Shown: positions 46,008-55,771 of the stretch, piece after piece
Layout of the letters: each line of letters begins with the position of its first letter
How positions within the stretch are numbered: the stretch's first letter is position 1
Origin: Isosphaeraceae bacterium EP7
Lineage (GTDB): Bacteria; Planctomycetota; Planctomycetia; Isosphaerales; Isosphaeraceae
Assembly: GCA_038400315.1 (NCBI GenBank)
Contig: CP151667.1
Coordinates: 3,421,174 to 3,485,173, forward strand
Length of the DNA stretch: 64,000 bases
Reading direction: 5' to 3'
The notes under the pieces: generated by a model
Told to the model about the DNA's origin: nothing
Databases searched by the model: none
What the model saw: the letters and a program-made list of their open reading frames with translations, nothing else
Position numbers and translations under genes: made by a program

Positions 46008-46472
46008 CTATCGGCCGCTCTCGAAGGCGGTCCCCATTGCGCACAGCGGGTTCCGCGCGAACGCGTACTCCTCGACGACCTTCCCGCCGACGATGTGCTC
46101 GTCGATGATCCGATCCAGCACCTCGGGCGTCACCGAGTGGTACCAGGTCCCCTCGGGGTAGACGACCATCAGGGGGCCGCTCCGGCAGATGCTCAGGCAG
46201 TCGACCTGGGAGCGGTAAACGCGGATGCCTTCATTTGCCAGCGCCTTGAGCCGCGTTTGAAGTCGTTTCCGCGTCTCCTTCCCCTCGTCATGGTCGCCGC
46301 GGCAATTTGAGTGAGAGCAGAGCAGGACGTGCCGCGAGAAGCCGCCGTGGCCGTCCAGAGAGATTCCTCGCGACCTGGCTTTCTTCGTTGCCTTTTTGAT
46401 CCCGTCTTTTGACGAATCGTCCACGCTAGCAGCCCCCCGGACGCTCGTTGACGCACGTTTCTGGTGCATCAT
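46008..46472 (-). CDS. Thioredoxin-like [2Fe-2S] ferredoxin-type protein
   Basis: A 154-aa protein. After a basic leader of about 40 residues comes a thioredoxin-like ferredoxin domain: HVLLCSHSNCRGD (Cys-X4-Cys), then VYRSQVDCLSICRSGPLMVVYPEGTWYHSVTPEVLDRIIDEHI (Cys-X3-Cys followed by the typical P..VYP-GTWY segment). This is the pattern of thioredoxin-fold [2Fe-2S] ferredoxins and related subunits. It would carry electrons in the cytoplasm, but no partner reductase is adjacent. It follows the alpha/beta-hydrolase gene by 21 bases. The lysine-rich leader (DGIKKATKKARSR) is unusual for the family; translation may start later. Confidence 0.88.
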   Translation of the reverse strand: MMHQKRASTSVRGAASVDDSSKDGIKKATKKARSRGISLDGHGGFSRHVLLCSHSNCRGDHDEGKETRKRLQTRLKALANEGIRVYRSQVDCLSICRSGPLMVVYPEGTWYHSVTPEVLDRIIDEHIVGGKVVEEYAFARNPLCAMGTAFESGR

Positions 46473-46493
46473 CGTAACCGAACGGAGCAGGGG

Positions 46494-47693
46494 TTAGCGA
46501 CTGGGGCCCTGGGGGGTAGGCATTGGGTGCGGATGGCCCTGGGGCGATCCGACTGCGCCGGGCTGGTGCCGGTCGAGCCAGTCGATCAGGGGGGGGAAGA
46601 CTTCGCGGGGGGCGTGGCGGCTCCAGACGAGGTCGCAGTGGCCGTAGTCGCCGTAGTGGCCCTCGGCGGCGCCGAAGCGGAGCATCGTCTTGTCGGTGCT
46701 GCCCAGCCCGTTGAAGGTGATGACGCTGGCGGGGACGTCGGCGACCATGTCGGCATCGCCGACGACGAGCAAGGTCGGCGTGGTGATCTCGCCGATTCGA
46801 TTCGCGTAGTCGATCTTGCCGTCCGCGGAGAGCAGGTGGCCGTCTTCCAGATACGACGCCAGTTGCTTGAACGCCAACCGGCTGGGGGCTTCCAGCGTGT
46901 AGCCGTAGAACCTCGAAACCGTCTCGTTGTCGACGTTGTGATCGGCGAAGTAGTACTTGTCCACGCGGCTCAGGCCCGGCGGCCTGTACAACATCAGGGG
47001 CCTGGCCCAGCGGCCGGTGCTCGAGAACCGCAGCAACACCCGCAGGTTGCGCGTGGCGCGGATCATCTTGGGGTCGGTCGGGTTGGCAAGCAGCGGTGCG
47101 GCGCCCATGCTCACGAAGCTGGCGATCCGATCGCGATGGGGCGAGATCTCCAGGAACGCATACATCAGCATGCCCCCCAGGCTGTGCCCCACCCAGTCGA
47201 CCTTCTCGTGGCCGGTGACGTCGCGCACGTAGTCGAGCACGGCGGGGACGTCCTGATGGACGAGGTCGTCCATCGACCATTCCCCCTCGCCGATCTCCTT
47301 CAGGGGGGTCTGCCGCAGCAGGGTATTCACCTTCCCGCGGGCCCCGACCTGGTAGCTGCCGCCGGCCCCTCGGGTGTCGAAGACGAACACCTGGTAGCCA
47401 CGCGCGACGAGCTGGCTGGGCAAGTCGTTGTCGGCGATCGTCCAGAACGTGCCGTTCAATCCAAGCCCGTGGCAGAGCACGACGGGACGCTTGTTGGGGT
47501 CGATCACCGCCGGGCGGAAGTGCCTGACGCCCAGCATCCAGCCGTCGGCCGTGGCCGCATAGCCGTCGGTGCAGGGGCGTAAGTCGGCGTCCGAGGCGCG
47601 GGTTCGCATCGAGGCGCAGCCCGTCAGGCTGGCGCACACCAGGGCGAAAATTCCGCCGACCGCCCATCTGGCGCGCGATCCCTCGCGGTCCAT
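46494..47693 (-). CDS. Alpha/beta-hydrolase lipoprotein
   Basis: From ATG 47693 the protein has 399 residues. A lipobox (FALVCASLTGC, about residues 16-26) marks it as a lipoprotein. The alpha/beta-hydrolase fold follows: VVLCHGLGLNGTFW for the oxyanion hole, the nucleophile elbow VGHSLGGM (Ser), LLVVGDADMVADV with a likely acid residue, and the catalytic His in EGHYGDYGHCDLVW. It resembles lipases or esterases that act on poorly soluble substrates at the membrane. A ferredoxin gene follows after 21 bases on the same strand. Actual substrate unknown. Confidence 0.9.
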   Translation of the reverse strand: MDREGSRARWAVGGIFALVCASLTGCASMRTRASDADLRPCTDGYAATADGWMLGVRHFRPAVIDPNKRPVVLCHGLGLNGTFWTIADNDLPSQLVARGYQVFVFDTRGAGGSYQVGARGKVNTLLRQTPLKEIGEGEWSMDDLVHQDVPAVLDYVRDVTGHEKVDWVGHSLGGMLMYAFLEISPHRDRIASFVSMGAAPLLANPTDPKMIRATRNLRVLLRFSSTGRWARPLMLYRPPGLSRVDKYYFADHNVDNETVSRFYGYTLEAPSRLAFKQLASYLEDGHLLSADGKIDYANRIGEITTPTLLVVGDADMVADVPASVITFNGLGSTDKTMLRFGAAEGHYGDYGHCDLVWSRHAPREVFPPLIDWLDRHQPGAVGSPQGHPHPMPTPQGPSR

Positions 47694-48408
47694 ACGGTGA
47701 ATCAAAGACCGGCCTCGCCTTCCACGACGCCCACCATCCTCGGGCCGTCCCTGGCCCGCACCGCCACACTCTGCCATCTCCGCCCCGATCGATCAAGATC
47801 GACCCATGAACGGCGTCGGCAAGTCCTCCGCCGTACTCAGTGTCGGGCCGATTTTAGATCGGCAACCGATTCCTCAGAAATTGGCAAATGCCAGCCCCCT
47901 CCGTCGCCAGCCCGCATCCTTTGCCACGCTTGCCGACTCGCGCCTTTCGGCGGGCTAACCCAGGTCTTAAGGTCGCTCTGGAGCCCCCATTTTGATGGCT
48001 TTCTCAGAGTCACCGATTCTCGGCCTGTTTCCCGGAGGGATTGCATCGTTCACCCCAGGCGAAAGACCACGTCATGCTCCGCCCCTCTCTGCCAAGCTGG
48101 TGGAAATCCGTCTCCAGGCGACGGAACGAGCCCATCGAGATCGCCAGACGAAGCGACCCGGTGCGCCGACTGAAGCCATGACTCCGGCCCGTAATGAAGC
48201 CGATTCATGCCGAAGCTATTGGTGAATAACAGGTTGTGGTGACGATGTTCGCCGCTTCGATCAAAGCGGTTCGCTGTCCGGCCTCGGCTTGCCACTTGGC
48301 CGGACCGTTGGCGTAGAATCGGGAATCCCATACGACTTCACCCAGGAACCCCGGCATACGGAGCCTCGCGAGCCCGGGTTCGGGGGCGATCCTCGAGGAG
48401 CGTCCGCC
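47694..48408. other. Intergenic stretch with no recognised gene
   Basis: This 715-base divergent gap separates the hydrolase lipoprotein from the large ThuA/dehydrogenase gene. It is visibly less G+C-rich than its surroundings. No open frame in it has a recognisable family or a good start, and no RNA gene was seen. The last 14 bases contain the ribosome binding site GAGGAG for the next gene. Confidence 0.4.
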
Positions 48409-51400
48409 GTGTCACCTCGCACTTTGCTCTGCATGATGCTCTGCGGACTCGCCCCGACAACGGCCCCGGCCGCCGAGGTTCCACCCGGGCTTTCGGTGCT
48501 CTTCCTGGGCGACCAGGGGCACCACGTCCCGGCCCGGCGGTTCGCCCAGCTCGGCCCGGTGCTCGCCGGGCGAGGCATCAACGCGACCTATACCGAGGCC
48601 CTGTCCGACCTCAACCCGGCCAACCTCGCCAGGTATGACGCCCTGGTGATCTACGCCAACATCGAGGCCATCACCCCGGCGGCCGAGGCGGCCCTGGTCG
48701 AGTACGTCGAGGGGGGCGGCGGATTCGTCCCGCTCCATTGCGCCTCGTTCTGCTTCCTCAACTCGGCCCCCTACATCAAGCTCGTCGGAGCCCAGTTCGC
48801 CCGCCACGGCACCGGCGAGTTCGACACCAAGGTCGTCGACCCAGGCCACCCCATCATGAAGGGCCTGGAGCCATTTCGCACCTGGGACGAGACTTACGTC
48901 CACGCCAAGCACAACGCCCAGGGTCGACAGGTGTTGCAAGTTCGGGCCGAGGGAGACGCCGAGGAGCCCTGGACCTGGACACGCACCCAGGGCAAAGGGC
49001 GCGTCTTCTACACGGCCTACGGCCACGATCATCGGACCTGGGAGCACCCCGGTTTTCACGACCTCGTCGAGCGCGGCATCCGCTGGGCCTCGGGCAAGGG
49101 GCCCGTCGTCGACGGCAGGCCTCGGGTGGCGACCGGCCTTGAGCCGTTCGAGTTCGAGCAGGCAGGCGACAAGATCCCCAACTACGTCGCCGGGGCCAAG
49201 TGGGGCGTCCAGGCCGAGTCGTCCAACAGGATGCAGAAGCCGCTCAGCCCTGAACGTTCGATGGCCCACTACGCTCTGCCCGAAGGCTTCACGCTGAGCC
49301 TCTTCGCCGCCGAGCCCCAGATCAAGAAGCCGGTCGCCCTGGCCTGGGACCACCGAGGTAGGCTCTGGGTCGCCGAGACCTTCGACTACCCCAATGAAAA
49401 GCAGCCCGAAGGCAAAGGCCGCGACCGGATCTCGATCTGCGAGGACACCGACGGCGACGGCCGCGCCGACAAGTTCACCGTCTTCGCCGACGGCCTGTCC
49501 ATCCCCACAAGTCTCACCTTCGCCAACGGCGGCATCGTCGTCCACCAGCCCCCCGAGACCCTCTTCCTCAAGGACACCGACGGCGACGACCGGGCCGACG
49601 TCCGCACCGTCCTCTTCAGCGGCTGGAACACGGCCGACACCCACGCGGGGCCCAGCAACCTGAAGCCGGGCCTGGATAACTGGATCTATGGCATGGTCGG
49701 CTACTCGGGGTTCAAGGGGAAGGTCGGCGGCGAGGACCAGGAGTTCCGCACCGGCTTCTATCGCCTGAAGGCCGACGGGTCGGAGATCGAGTTCCTGCGC
49801 AGCACGAATAACAACTCGTGGGGCGTCGGCTTCAGCGAGGAGGGGCTGCTTTTCGGTTCCACCGCCAACAATTGCCCGAGCGTCTACCTGCCGATCCCCA
49901 ACCGGTTCTACGAGGCTGTCCGCGGCTGGTCTCCCCGGGTCTTGCAGAGCATCGCCGACGACAACCGCTTCTTCCCCGCCACCGCCAACGTCCGCCAGAT
50001 GGACTGGCACGGCGGATTCACGGCCGCCGCGGGTCACGCCCTCTACACCGCCAGGGCCTATCCCCCGCACTACTGGAACAAGGTCGCCTTCGTCACCGAG
50101 CCCACGGGTCATCTCGTGTCGACATTCTCACTCGAGACGCGCGGTGCCGACTTCGCCTCGCACAACTCCTGGAACCTGCTGGCCAGCGACGACGAGTGGT
50201 CCTCCCCCATCGCGGCCGAGGTCGGGCCTGACGGCAACGTCTGGGTCATCGACTGGTACAACTACATCGTCCAGCACAACCCGACGCCCCAGGGCTTCAA
50301 GACCGGCAAGGGCAACGCCTACGAGACACCCCTCCGCGACAAGACCCACGGCCGCGTCTACCGGGTCATCTCCGAGAAAAAACCTTCGGTGACGCCCGCG
50401 CCCCTCGACCCCGCCGACGGCCCGGGCCTCGTCGCCGCCCTGGCCCGCGATAACATGTTCTGGCGCCAGCATGCCCAGAGGCTGCTGGTGGAACGCGGGA
50501 AGACCGACGTGGTGCCGGCACTGGTGGCGTTGCTGGAAGACCGCACGGTCGACGCCGTCGGCCTGAACCCAGGCGCCATCCATGCCCTCTGGACGCTGCA
50601 AGGCCTGAACGCATTGGAGGGCGCGGCGCTCGAGGCCGCCTCGGGCTGCCTGGCCCATCCGTCGGCGGGCGTTCGACGCAACGCGGCCCTGGCCCTGGCG
50701 AAGGGCAAGTCCAGTGCGGATCGGATCGTCGCCGCAGGCCTGCTCGCCGACCCCGACCCCCAGGTCCGCCTCGCCGCCCTGTTGGCGCTGGCCGAGGCCC
50801 CTTCGTCGGACGCCGCCGCGCACGCGGTCGTCGACGCCCTGGCGAACGGACGGATGTCGAACGACCCCTGGCTGACCGACGCCTCGGTTGCCGCGGCCGC
50901 CGCGCACGACCTCCCGTTCCTGAATGCCCTGGCCGCCCATCGCTTCGACCGCGATCCCGCCTCGCCGCTACCGGAGGTCGCTCGCCGCGTCGCCGAGCAC
51001 GTCGCCCGTGGCGAGCCGACCGCGAAGGAGATCGGCGGGCTGCTCGCGGCCCTCACCAACTCGAACCCGAAACTGGCCGACGCCGTCGCGCTGGGGCTGG
51101 CCGCGGGCTGGCCCAAGACCCGGTCGATCGCTCTGGACGCTAAGGCGGAGGCCGACCTCGGCAAGCTCCTGCCGATCCTCGGCACCGAGGCCCGTGGCCC
51201 GCTCGTCGCCATTTCCGGCCGCTGGGGGGTGAAGTCCCTCGACCGATTTATCAAGGAGATCGCCGATGGATTGCTCGCCACCGTCCGCGACGAGGCCCGG
51301 CCCGACGCCGCACGCCTGGCGGCGGCCCGGCAGCTCATCGAGCTGAGCCCCGCCGACGCCGGGGCCGCGACCGCGATCCTCGACCTGGTCACTCCGGGCA

Positions 51401-52728
51401 CCTCGCCCGAGCTGGCCGCGGGGCTCGTCGAGGCCCTGGCAAAGGCCGACTCGCCTGCCGTGGGCGTCGCGCTCGCCGGCCGCCTGGGCACGCTCACCCC
51501 GGCGGCCGTTCCCCCGACGCTTCGGGCCCTGCTCGGGCGTGCCGACTGGACCGGCCCGCTGCTAGACGCCATCGCGCGCGGCGACATCCCCGCCTCTCGC
51601 CTGGCCCTCGACCAGCGTCAGGCCCTGGCCTCTCACCCCGACCGCACGCTGGCCGAACGCGCCCGCACGCTGCTGGCCGACGGCGGCGGCCTGCCCGACC
51701 CCGACCGTCAGAAGGTCATCGACGCCCTCGGCCCGCTCGTCCTCAAGGCGGGGAACGCGGGCAAGGGCAAGGACGTGTTCAAACAGCACTGTGCCAAGTG
51801 CCACACCCACGCGGGCGAGGGGGGCAAGGTCGGCCCCGACCTCACCGGCATGGCGGTCCATCCCAAGGAAGAGTTGCTCATCCACATCCTCGACCCCAGC
51901 CGGAGCGTCGAGGGCAACTTCATCCAGTACAGCGTCGCCACCAAGGACGGTCGCGTCCTCAACGGCCTGCTGGCGGGCGAATCCAAGGCCGCCGTCGAGC
52001 TGATCGACGCCGAGGGTAAGAACGCCGTCGTCCTCAGGGCGGACATCGACGCCCTCGCGGCCTCCAAGAAGTCGATCATGCCCGAGGGGTTCGAGAAGCA
52101 GGTCACCCCCGAGGCCCTGGCCGATCTCCTGGAATTCCTCACCGGCCGCGGCAAATACGTCCCGCTCGACCTCCGCAAGGCGGCCACCGCCGTCAGCACG
52201 CAAGGCATGTTCTACGACAAGGCCAGCCCCGTCGAGCGCCTGATCTTCGCCGACTGGTCCCCCAAGGTGGTCGACGGCGTCCCATTCGCCCTGGTCGATC
52301 CGATGGGCGATCGGGTCCCGAACGTGGTCCTCCTGTACGGCCCCCAGGGGACGATCCCGCCGACGATGCCGCGCTCGGTGTCCCTCGCCTGCCGGACGCC
52401 CGCCAGGGCCCTGCACCTGCTGGGGGCCGTCAGCGGCTGGGGAGCAGGCGGGCCCGACGCCCCGCACACCGTCTCGATGATCGTCCGGTTGCACTACGCC
52501 GATGGCAAGGCCGAGGACCACCCGCTTCTCAACGGCGTCCACCTGGCCGACTACATCCGCCGGGTCGACGTCCCGGGCTCCAAATTCGCCCTGAACGCCC
52601 GGAGCCAGCAGGTGCGCACCCTGTCGATCGTCCCCGGCCGCTCCGAGCCGCTCGACCATATCGAGCTGATCAAGGGGCCCGACGACACCGCGCCGGTCGT
52701 CCTGGCCATCACCGTCGAAACCAAGTAA
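48409..52728 (+). CDS. Giant ThuA / PVC dehydrogenase / HEAT / heme-c protein
   Basis: A 1439-aa exported protein. The GTG at 48409 is preferred, with GAGGAG 8 bases upstream and a signal peptide directly after it (RTLLCMMLCGLAPTTAPAA). Domains: ThuA-like (about 25-240, LSVLFLGDQGHHVPARRFAQL, DALVIYANIEAITPAAEAALVEYVEGGGGFVPLHCAS); planctomycete-type membrane-bound dehydrogenase beta-propeller (about 285-640, LAWDHRGRLWVAETFDYPNEK, ICEDTDGDGRADKFTVFADG, AGPSNLKPGLDNWIYG); HEAT-like repeats (about 665-1080); heme c with Cys1128-Ala-Lys-Cys1131-His1132 in FKQHCAKCHTHAGEGGKVGPDLTG; and a C-terminal beta domain. Proteins of this layout are typical of planctomycetes and Verrucomicrobia and are thought to oxidise sugars at the envelope. 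Substrate unproven. Confidence 0.92.
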   Translation: MSPRTLLCMMLCGLAPTTAPAAEVPPGLSVLFLGDQGHHVPARRFAQLGPVLAGRGINATYTEALSDLNPANLARYDALVIYANIEAITPAAEAALVEYVEGGGGFVPLHCASFCFLNSAPYIKLVGAQFARHGTGEFDTKVVDPGHPIMKGLEPFRTWDETYVHAKHNAQGRQVLQVRAEGDAEEPWTWTRTQGKGRVFYTAYGHDHRTWEHPGFHDLVERGIRWASGKGPVVDGRPRVATGLEPFEFEQAGDKIPNYVAGAKWGVQAESSNRMQKPLSPERSMAHYALPEGFTLSLFAAEPQIKKPVALAWDHRGRLWVAETFDYPNEKQPEGKGRDRISICEDTDGDGRADKFTVFADGLSIPTSLTFANGGIVVHQPPETLFLKDTDGDDRADVRTVLFSGWNTADTHAGPSNLKPGLDNWIYGMVGYSGFKGKVGGEDQEFRTGFYRLKADGSEIEFLRSTNNNSWGVGFSEEGLLFGSTANNCPSVYLPIPNRFYEAVRGWSPRVLQSIADDNRFFPATANVRQMDWHGGFTAAAGHALYTARAYPPHYWNKVAFVTEPTGHLVSTFSLETRGADFASHNSWNLLASDDEWSSPIAAEVGPDGNVWVIDWYNYIVQHNPTPQGFKTGKGNAYETPLRDKTHGRVYRVISEKKPSVTPAPLDPADGPGLVAALARDNMFWRQHAQRLLVERGKTDVVPALVALLEDRTVDAVGLNPGAIHALWTLQGLNALEGAALEAASGCLAHPSAGVRRNAALALAKGKSSADRIVAAGLLADPDPQVRLAALLALAEAPSSDAAAHAVVDALANGRMSNDPWLTDASVAAAAAHDLPFLNALAAHRFDRDPASPLPEVARRVAEHVARGEPTAKEIGGLLAALTNSNPKLADAVALGLAAGWPKTRSIALDAKAEADLGKLLPILGTEARGPLVAISGRWGVKSLDRFIKEIADGLLATVRDEARPDAARLAAARQLIELSPADAGAATAILDLVTPGTSPELAAGLVEALAKADSPAVGVALAGRLGTLTPAAVPPTLRALLGRADWTGPLLDAIARGDIPASRLALDQRQALASHPDRTLAERARTLLADGGGLPDPDRQKVIDALGPLVLKAGNAGKGKDVFKQHCAKCHTHAGEGGKVGPDLTGMAVHPKEELLIHILDPSRSVEGNFIQYSVATKDGRVLNGLLAGESKAAVELIDAEGKNAVVLRADIDALAASKKSIMPEGFEKQVTPEALADLLEFLTGRGKYVPLDLRKAATAVSTQGMFYDKASPVERLIFADWSPKVVDGVPFALVDPMGDRVPNVVLLYGPQGTIPPTMPRSVSLACRTPARALHLLGAVSGWGAGGPDAPHTVSMIVRLHYADGKAEDHPLLNGVHLADYIRRVDVPGSKFALNARSQQVRTLSIVPGRSEPLDHIELIKGPDDTAPVVLAITVETK

Positions 52729-52751
52729 CGAGTCGTGGATGAATGAGAGGA

Positions 52752-53834
52752 TTACTTCGAAGGCGGCCCGGCGCGGAAGGTCTCCAGCCATCCCCGCGTC
52801 ATCGCCGACCCGATATCCGGCTTCTTGGCAAGCTCCTCGGGGGTCTCCCCCCAGTAGAAGCCCACCCAGCCGGCCGCGGTCGCCTTCGAGGCCTCCAGGA
52901 ACGCGCGGAACTCAGCGCCAGAGCACTTCATCGGGAAGGTCTCCTCGATGACCACGGGCTTGCCCACGGCAAAGGCTTCGAGGGTCTTCAGGTTCTCGGC
53001 CAGCTTCCCCGCCTCGGGGTAGAGGTGGACGCAGACGAAGTCTAGCCGGACGGCGACCTTGTCGACGTCGAAGCCCGATTGCAGCCCTGGCCGGTCCAGG
53101 CTCCAATCGACCATCCCCAGCGTGACCAGGGCGCGTTTGTCGTGCTTGCGGATCGCATCGGCCATCGCCCCGATCCAGAGTCGGGCGATCTCGGGCCTGG
53201 GCCTGCCCGCCTGGTCGAGCGTGATGACCTGGACGAAGTGCTTGCCCGCGAACGCCGGCCCCAGCCAGTCGCCGGCCGCCCGCTTGCCCCCGGGCACCAC
53301 CGGCTCATTCATCAAGTCATAACAGAACACTGCCGGGCTGCCGGCGCAGACCTTGGCCACGGCCCCCCAGAACTCGGCCTGGGCCGACCAGCGGCCCGCC
53401 TCGTCGAGCGCGTCGTACCAGGCCGGCACGTCGGCCATGTGGTAGCATCCCAGCCCGGTCAGGTCGAGGTACAGGCCCAGCCGCTCGGCCACTATCAGCA
53501 GCCTGGCCAGCCGGTCGAGATTGGCCGCGTCGGGCTTGCCGGGCTCGGGCAGGAACCGGCCGAATTGCAGGTGGACCCGGACGACGTTCGCGCCAAGATC
53601 CTTCATCTCGCGGAAGTCGGCCTCGACCGTGTCCCACTCCGCGTCCCAGTAATCCTCGATCAGCCGGCTTTTCGAGTCGCGATCATAGTTGAATCCCCAG
53701 GGTACGAACGATTCCCCCGACGGCACCCTCACGAACCCACGCTTGTCGCCCGAGACCTCGATCCGGTCCATCGCCATCGAGGCGGCCGGGGCCAGCGTCA
53801 GCAGCGCCAGGGCGAGCAGTCCTCGCGTTCGCAT
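52752..53834 (-). CDS. Secreted GH5-like glycoside hydrolase
   Basis: From ATG 53834 the protein has 360 residues with a signal peptide (TRGLLALALLTLAPAASMA). The TIM-barrel pattern of clan GH-A glycosidases is visible: FVPWGFNYDRD, LGANVVRVHLQFGRFLPEP, YLDLTGLGCYHMADVPAWYDAL, then the acid/base Glu in YDLMNEPVV and the nucleophile Glu in VVIEETFPM, with FVCVHLYPE between. The closest group is cellulase-like GH5, but subfamily and substrate cannot be named by eye. It is divergent from the VOC gene with only 44 bases between starts. Confidence 0.87.
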   Translation of the reverse strand: MRTRGLLALALLTLAPAASMAMDRIEVSGDKRGFVRVPSGESFVPWGFNYDRDSKSRLIEDYWDAEWDTVEADFREMKDLGANVVRVHLQFGRFLPEPGKPDAANLDRLARLLIVAERLGLYLDLTGLGCYHMADVPAWYDALDEAGRWSAQAEFWGAVAKVCAGSPAVFCYDLMNEPVVPGGKRAAGDWLGPAFAGKHFVQVITLDQAGRPRPEIARLWIGAMADAIRKHDKRALVTLGMVDWSLDRPGLQSGFDVDKVAVRLDFVCVHLYPEAGKLAENLKTLEAFAVGKPVVIEETFPMKCSGAEFRAFLEASKATAAGWVGFYWGETPEELAKKPDIGSAMTRGWLETFRAGPPSK

Positions 53835-53878
53835 CGTCGATTCACTCCGGTTAAAATCTCCGTGATCGGAGGCCGTGG

Positions 53879-54286
53879 ATGAACGTCGATCGCCTCGACC
53901 ATCTCGTGCTGACGGTCCGCGACCTGCCCGCGACGTGCGCATTCTACACCCGCGTGCTGGGCATGCGGGAGGTTCGCTTCGACGGTCGGACGGCCCTCGC
54001 TTACGGGATCCAGAAGATCAATCTGCACCAGCGAGGCCACGAGTTCGAGCCCAAGGCGCAGGCCCCCACGCCGGGTTCGGCCGACCTCTGCTTCCTCTCA
54101 TCCACCCCGATCGATCGCGTCATCGAGCACCTCCGCGCGTGCGACGTGCCGGTCGTCGAAGGCCCCGTCCCGCGAACCGGGGCCACGGGGCCGATCCTGT
54201 CCGTCTACTTCCGCGACCCGGACGGCAACCTCATCGAGGTTTCCAACCCGGCAGACACCCCCCAGACCGAGGACCCTCGCCCTTGA
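53879..54286 (+). CDS. VOC-family (glyoxalase-like) protein
   Basis: A 135-aa single-domain VOC protein: RLDHLVLTVRDLPATCAFYTRVLGM (first beta-alpha unit with metal-ligand His8), KINLHQRGHEFEPKAQ, DLCFLSSTPIDRVIEHLRACDVPVVEGPV and the C-terminal YFRDPDGNLIEVSNP with the conserved Glu metal ligand. Such proteins include glyoxalases, dioxygenases and fosfomycin-resistance enzymes; the exact reaction cannot be told. GGAGG lies 6 bases before the ATG at 53879. The next gene starts inside its stop codon. Confidence 0.92.
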   Translation: MNVDRLDHLVLTVRDLPATCAFYTRVLGMREVRFDGRTALAYGIQKINLHQRGHEFEPKAQAPTPGSADLCFLSSTPIDRVIEHLRACDVPVVEGPVPRTGATGPILSVYFRDPDGNLIEVSNPADTPQTEDPRP

Positions 54287-55638
54287 GAAACCATGGATTT
54301 AGCAAGGATATGCTGGCGGCAGGCTTCGGTGAGCACAGCCTCGAAGCCCCTCTGGGCGCCTCGATGCCGGGCTATTTCGCCGACCGGAAGGCCACGGCCA
54401 CGCTCGACCCCTTGATGGCCAAGGTGCTCTACCTGCAACTCGGGTCGGTGCGGGGGGCCTTCGTCTCGGTCGACCTCGTCGGCCTTGAGGCACCCGAGGC
54501 CGACGCCTGCCGCGCGGCGGTGTCGAAGCGCACGGGGATCCCGGCCGCCCACGTCTGGATCCATGCCACGCACACCCACACCGGCACCATGATCCCGCGC
54601 AGGTTCACATCGGACACAGAGGCGATCCTCGGCAAGAGCATGCGCATCGGCGAGGCCGACGCCGGCTGGCTGGCCCAGTTCCCCGACCGCGTGGCCGACG
54701 CCGTCGAGGCCGCCGTCAAGGCCGCGAAGCCCGGCCCCGCGAAGCTCGCCGAGACGAGCGTCGAAGGGCTCGCCTTCTACCGCCGGTTTACCGTGAAGGA
54801 CGGCACCGTCCGCACCAACCCGGGACGGAATAATCCCGAAGTCGTCGGCCCGGCCGGCCACGCCGACCCCACCCTCACGCTCCTCGGCTTCCCCGAGAGC
54901 CGCACGCTGCTGGCCATCTTCGGCCTGCACCCCGACACCGTCAGCGGCACCGGCTATTCGGCCGACTACCCGGCGCACATGGCCAATGCCGTGCGGGAGG
55001 GACTGGGGGCCGATTGGAACCTGGTCTTTCTGAACGCCGCCTGCGGTAACATCAATCACATCAATGTGCATGACCCGAAGCAGCTGGGGGGCCCCGCCGA
55101 GGCGACCCGGATTGGCAAGGCGCTCGGCGAGGCGACCGTCGCGGCCTGGGCCAAGGCCAAACCCATCGAGGTCGACCGCCTGGCATTCGCCTCGCGCACT
55201 GTCCCCAGCCGCCTGCGCACCGTGCCCGAGGCCGACGTGAAGGAAGCCGAACGCGTGCTGAAGGAGGAGCCGGGCAAGGCGATGCCGTTCAACGGCTTCC
55301 ACGCCGCCTCGGCCAAGGTCCTGGGCCGCACCGCCGAGCGCGAGCAGAACGCCGAGATCTCGGTGGCGAGGATCGGGCCGGTGGGCCTGGCGGCCATGCC
55401 GGGCGAGGTCTTCGTCGAGCTGGCCCGGCAGATTCAGCACGATTCCCCCTTCGAGCCCACCCGGCTCATCAACCTGACTAACGGCCTGCTCGGCTACATC
55501 CCCCACGCCGATGCCTACAAGGAGGGGGGCTATGAGTCGGGCTACCTCTCGGCCCGGTTCGAGCCCCGCACCGGCCACCGCTGGGCCGAGGCCGCCATCG
55601 CCCTGCTGAAGCAACTGGCCCAGGGGGGCGGCGCCTGA
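54283..55638 (+). CDS. Neutral/alkaline ceramidase-like protein
   Basis: The product is a 451-aa protein of the planctomycete group related to neutral/alkaline non-lysosomal ceramidase. Marks are MLAAGFGEHSLEAPLGASMPGYFADRKAT (family N-terminus), LYLQLGSVRGAFVSVDLVGL, VWIHATHTHTGTM with the zinc-binding His residues, LNAACGNINHIN and an NGLLGYIPHADAYKEGGYE segment near the C-terminus. I take the TTG at 54283 as start, because it overlaps the previous stop as TTGA, with GAGGA about 9 bases upstream; the in-frame ATG at 54310 is an alternative. No signal peptide is evident. It is translationally coupled to the VOC gene. Substrate is inferred only from the family. Confidence 0.87.
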   Translation: MRNHGFSKDMLAAGFGEHSLEAPLGASMPGYFADRKATATLDPLMAKVLYLQLGSVRGAFVSVDLVGLEAPEADACRAAVSKRTGIPAAHVWIHATHTHTGTMIPRRFTSDTEAILGKSMRIGEADAGWLAQFPDRVADAVEAAVKAAKPGPAKLAETSVEGLAFYRRFTVKDGTVRTNPGRNNPEVVGPAGHADPTLTLLGFPESRTLLAIFGLHPDTVSGTGYSADYPAHMANAVREGLGADWNLVFLNAACGNINHINVHDPKQLGGPAEATRIGKALGEATVAAWAKAKPIEVDRLAFASRTVPSRLRTVPEADVKEAERVLKEEPGKAMPFNGFHAASAKVLGRTAEREQNAEISVARIGPVGLAAMPGEVFVELARQIQHDSPFEPTRLINLTNGLLGYIPHADAYKEGGYESGYLSARFEPRTGHRWAEAAIALLKQLAQGGGA

Positions 55639-55645
55639 GCCGGGC

Positions 55646-55694
55646 CGTGCGAGCCGGGCGGATGTCTGCACGAGATCAACGCCCGGCTCGCACG
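55646..55694 (+). terminator. Hairpin after the ceramidase-like gene
   Basis: CGTGCGAGCCGGGC (55646-55659) and GCCCGGCTCGCACG (55681-55694) are perfect 14-bp inverted repeats around a 21-base loop. They start 7 bases after the stop codon. No T-run follows. Confidence 0.7.
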
Positions 55695-55771
55695 CCAGGT
55701 TGAACGCGTCCGCCCGCCCCTGCTATGCTTTGTCCGTGGTCCCGCACCCCGACACGTCCCAGGTGATGCCC

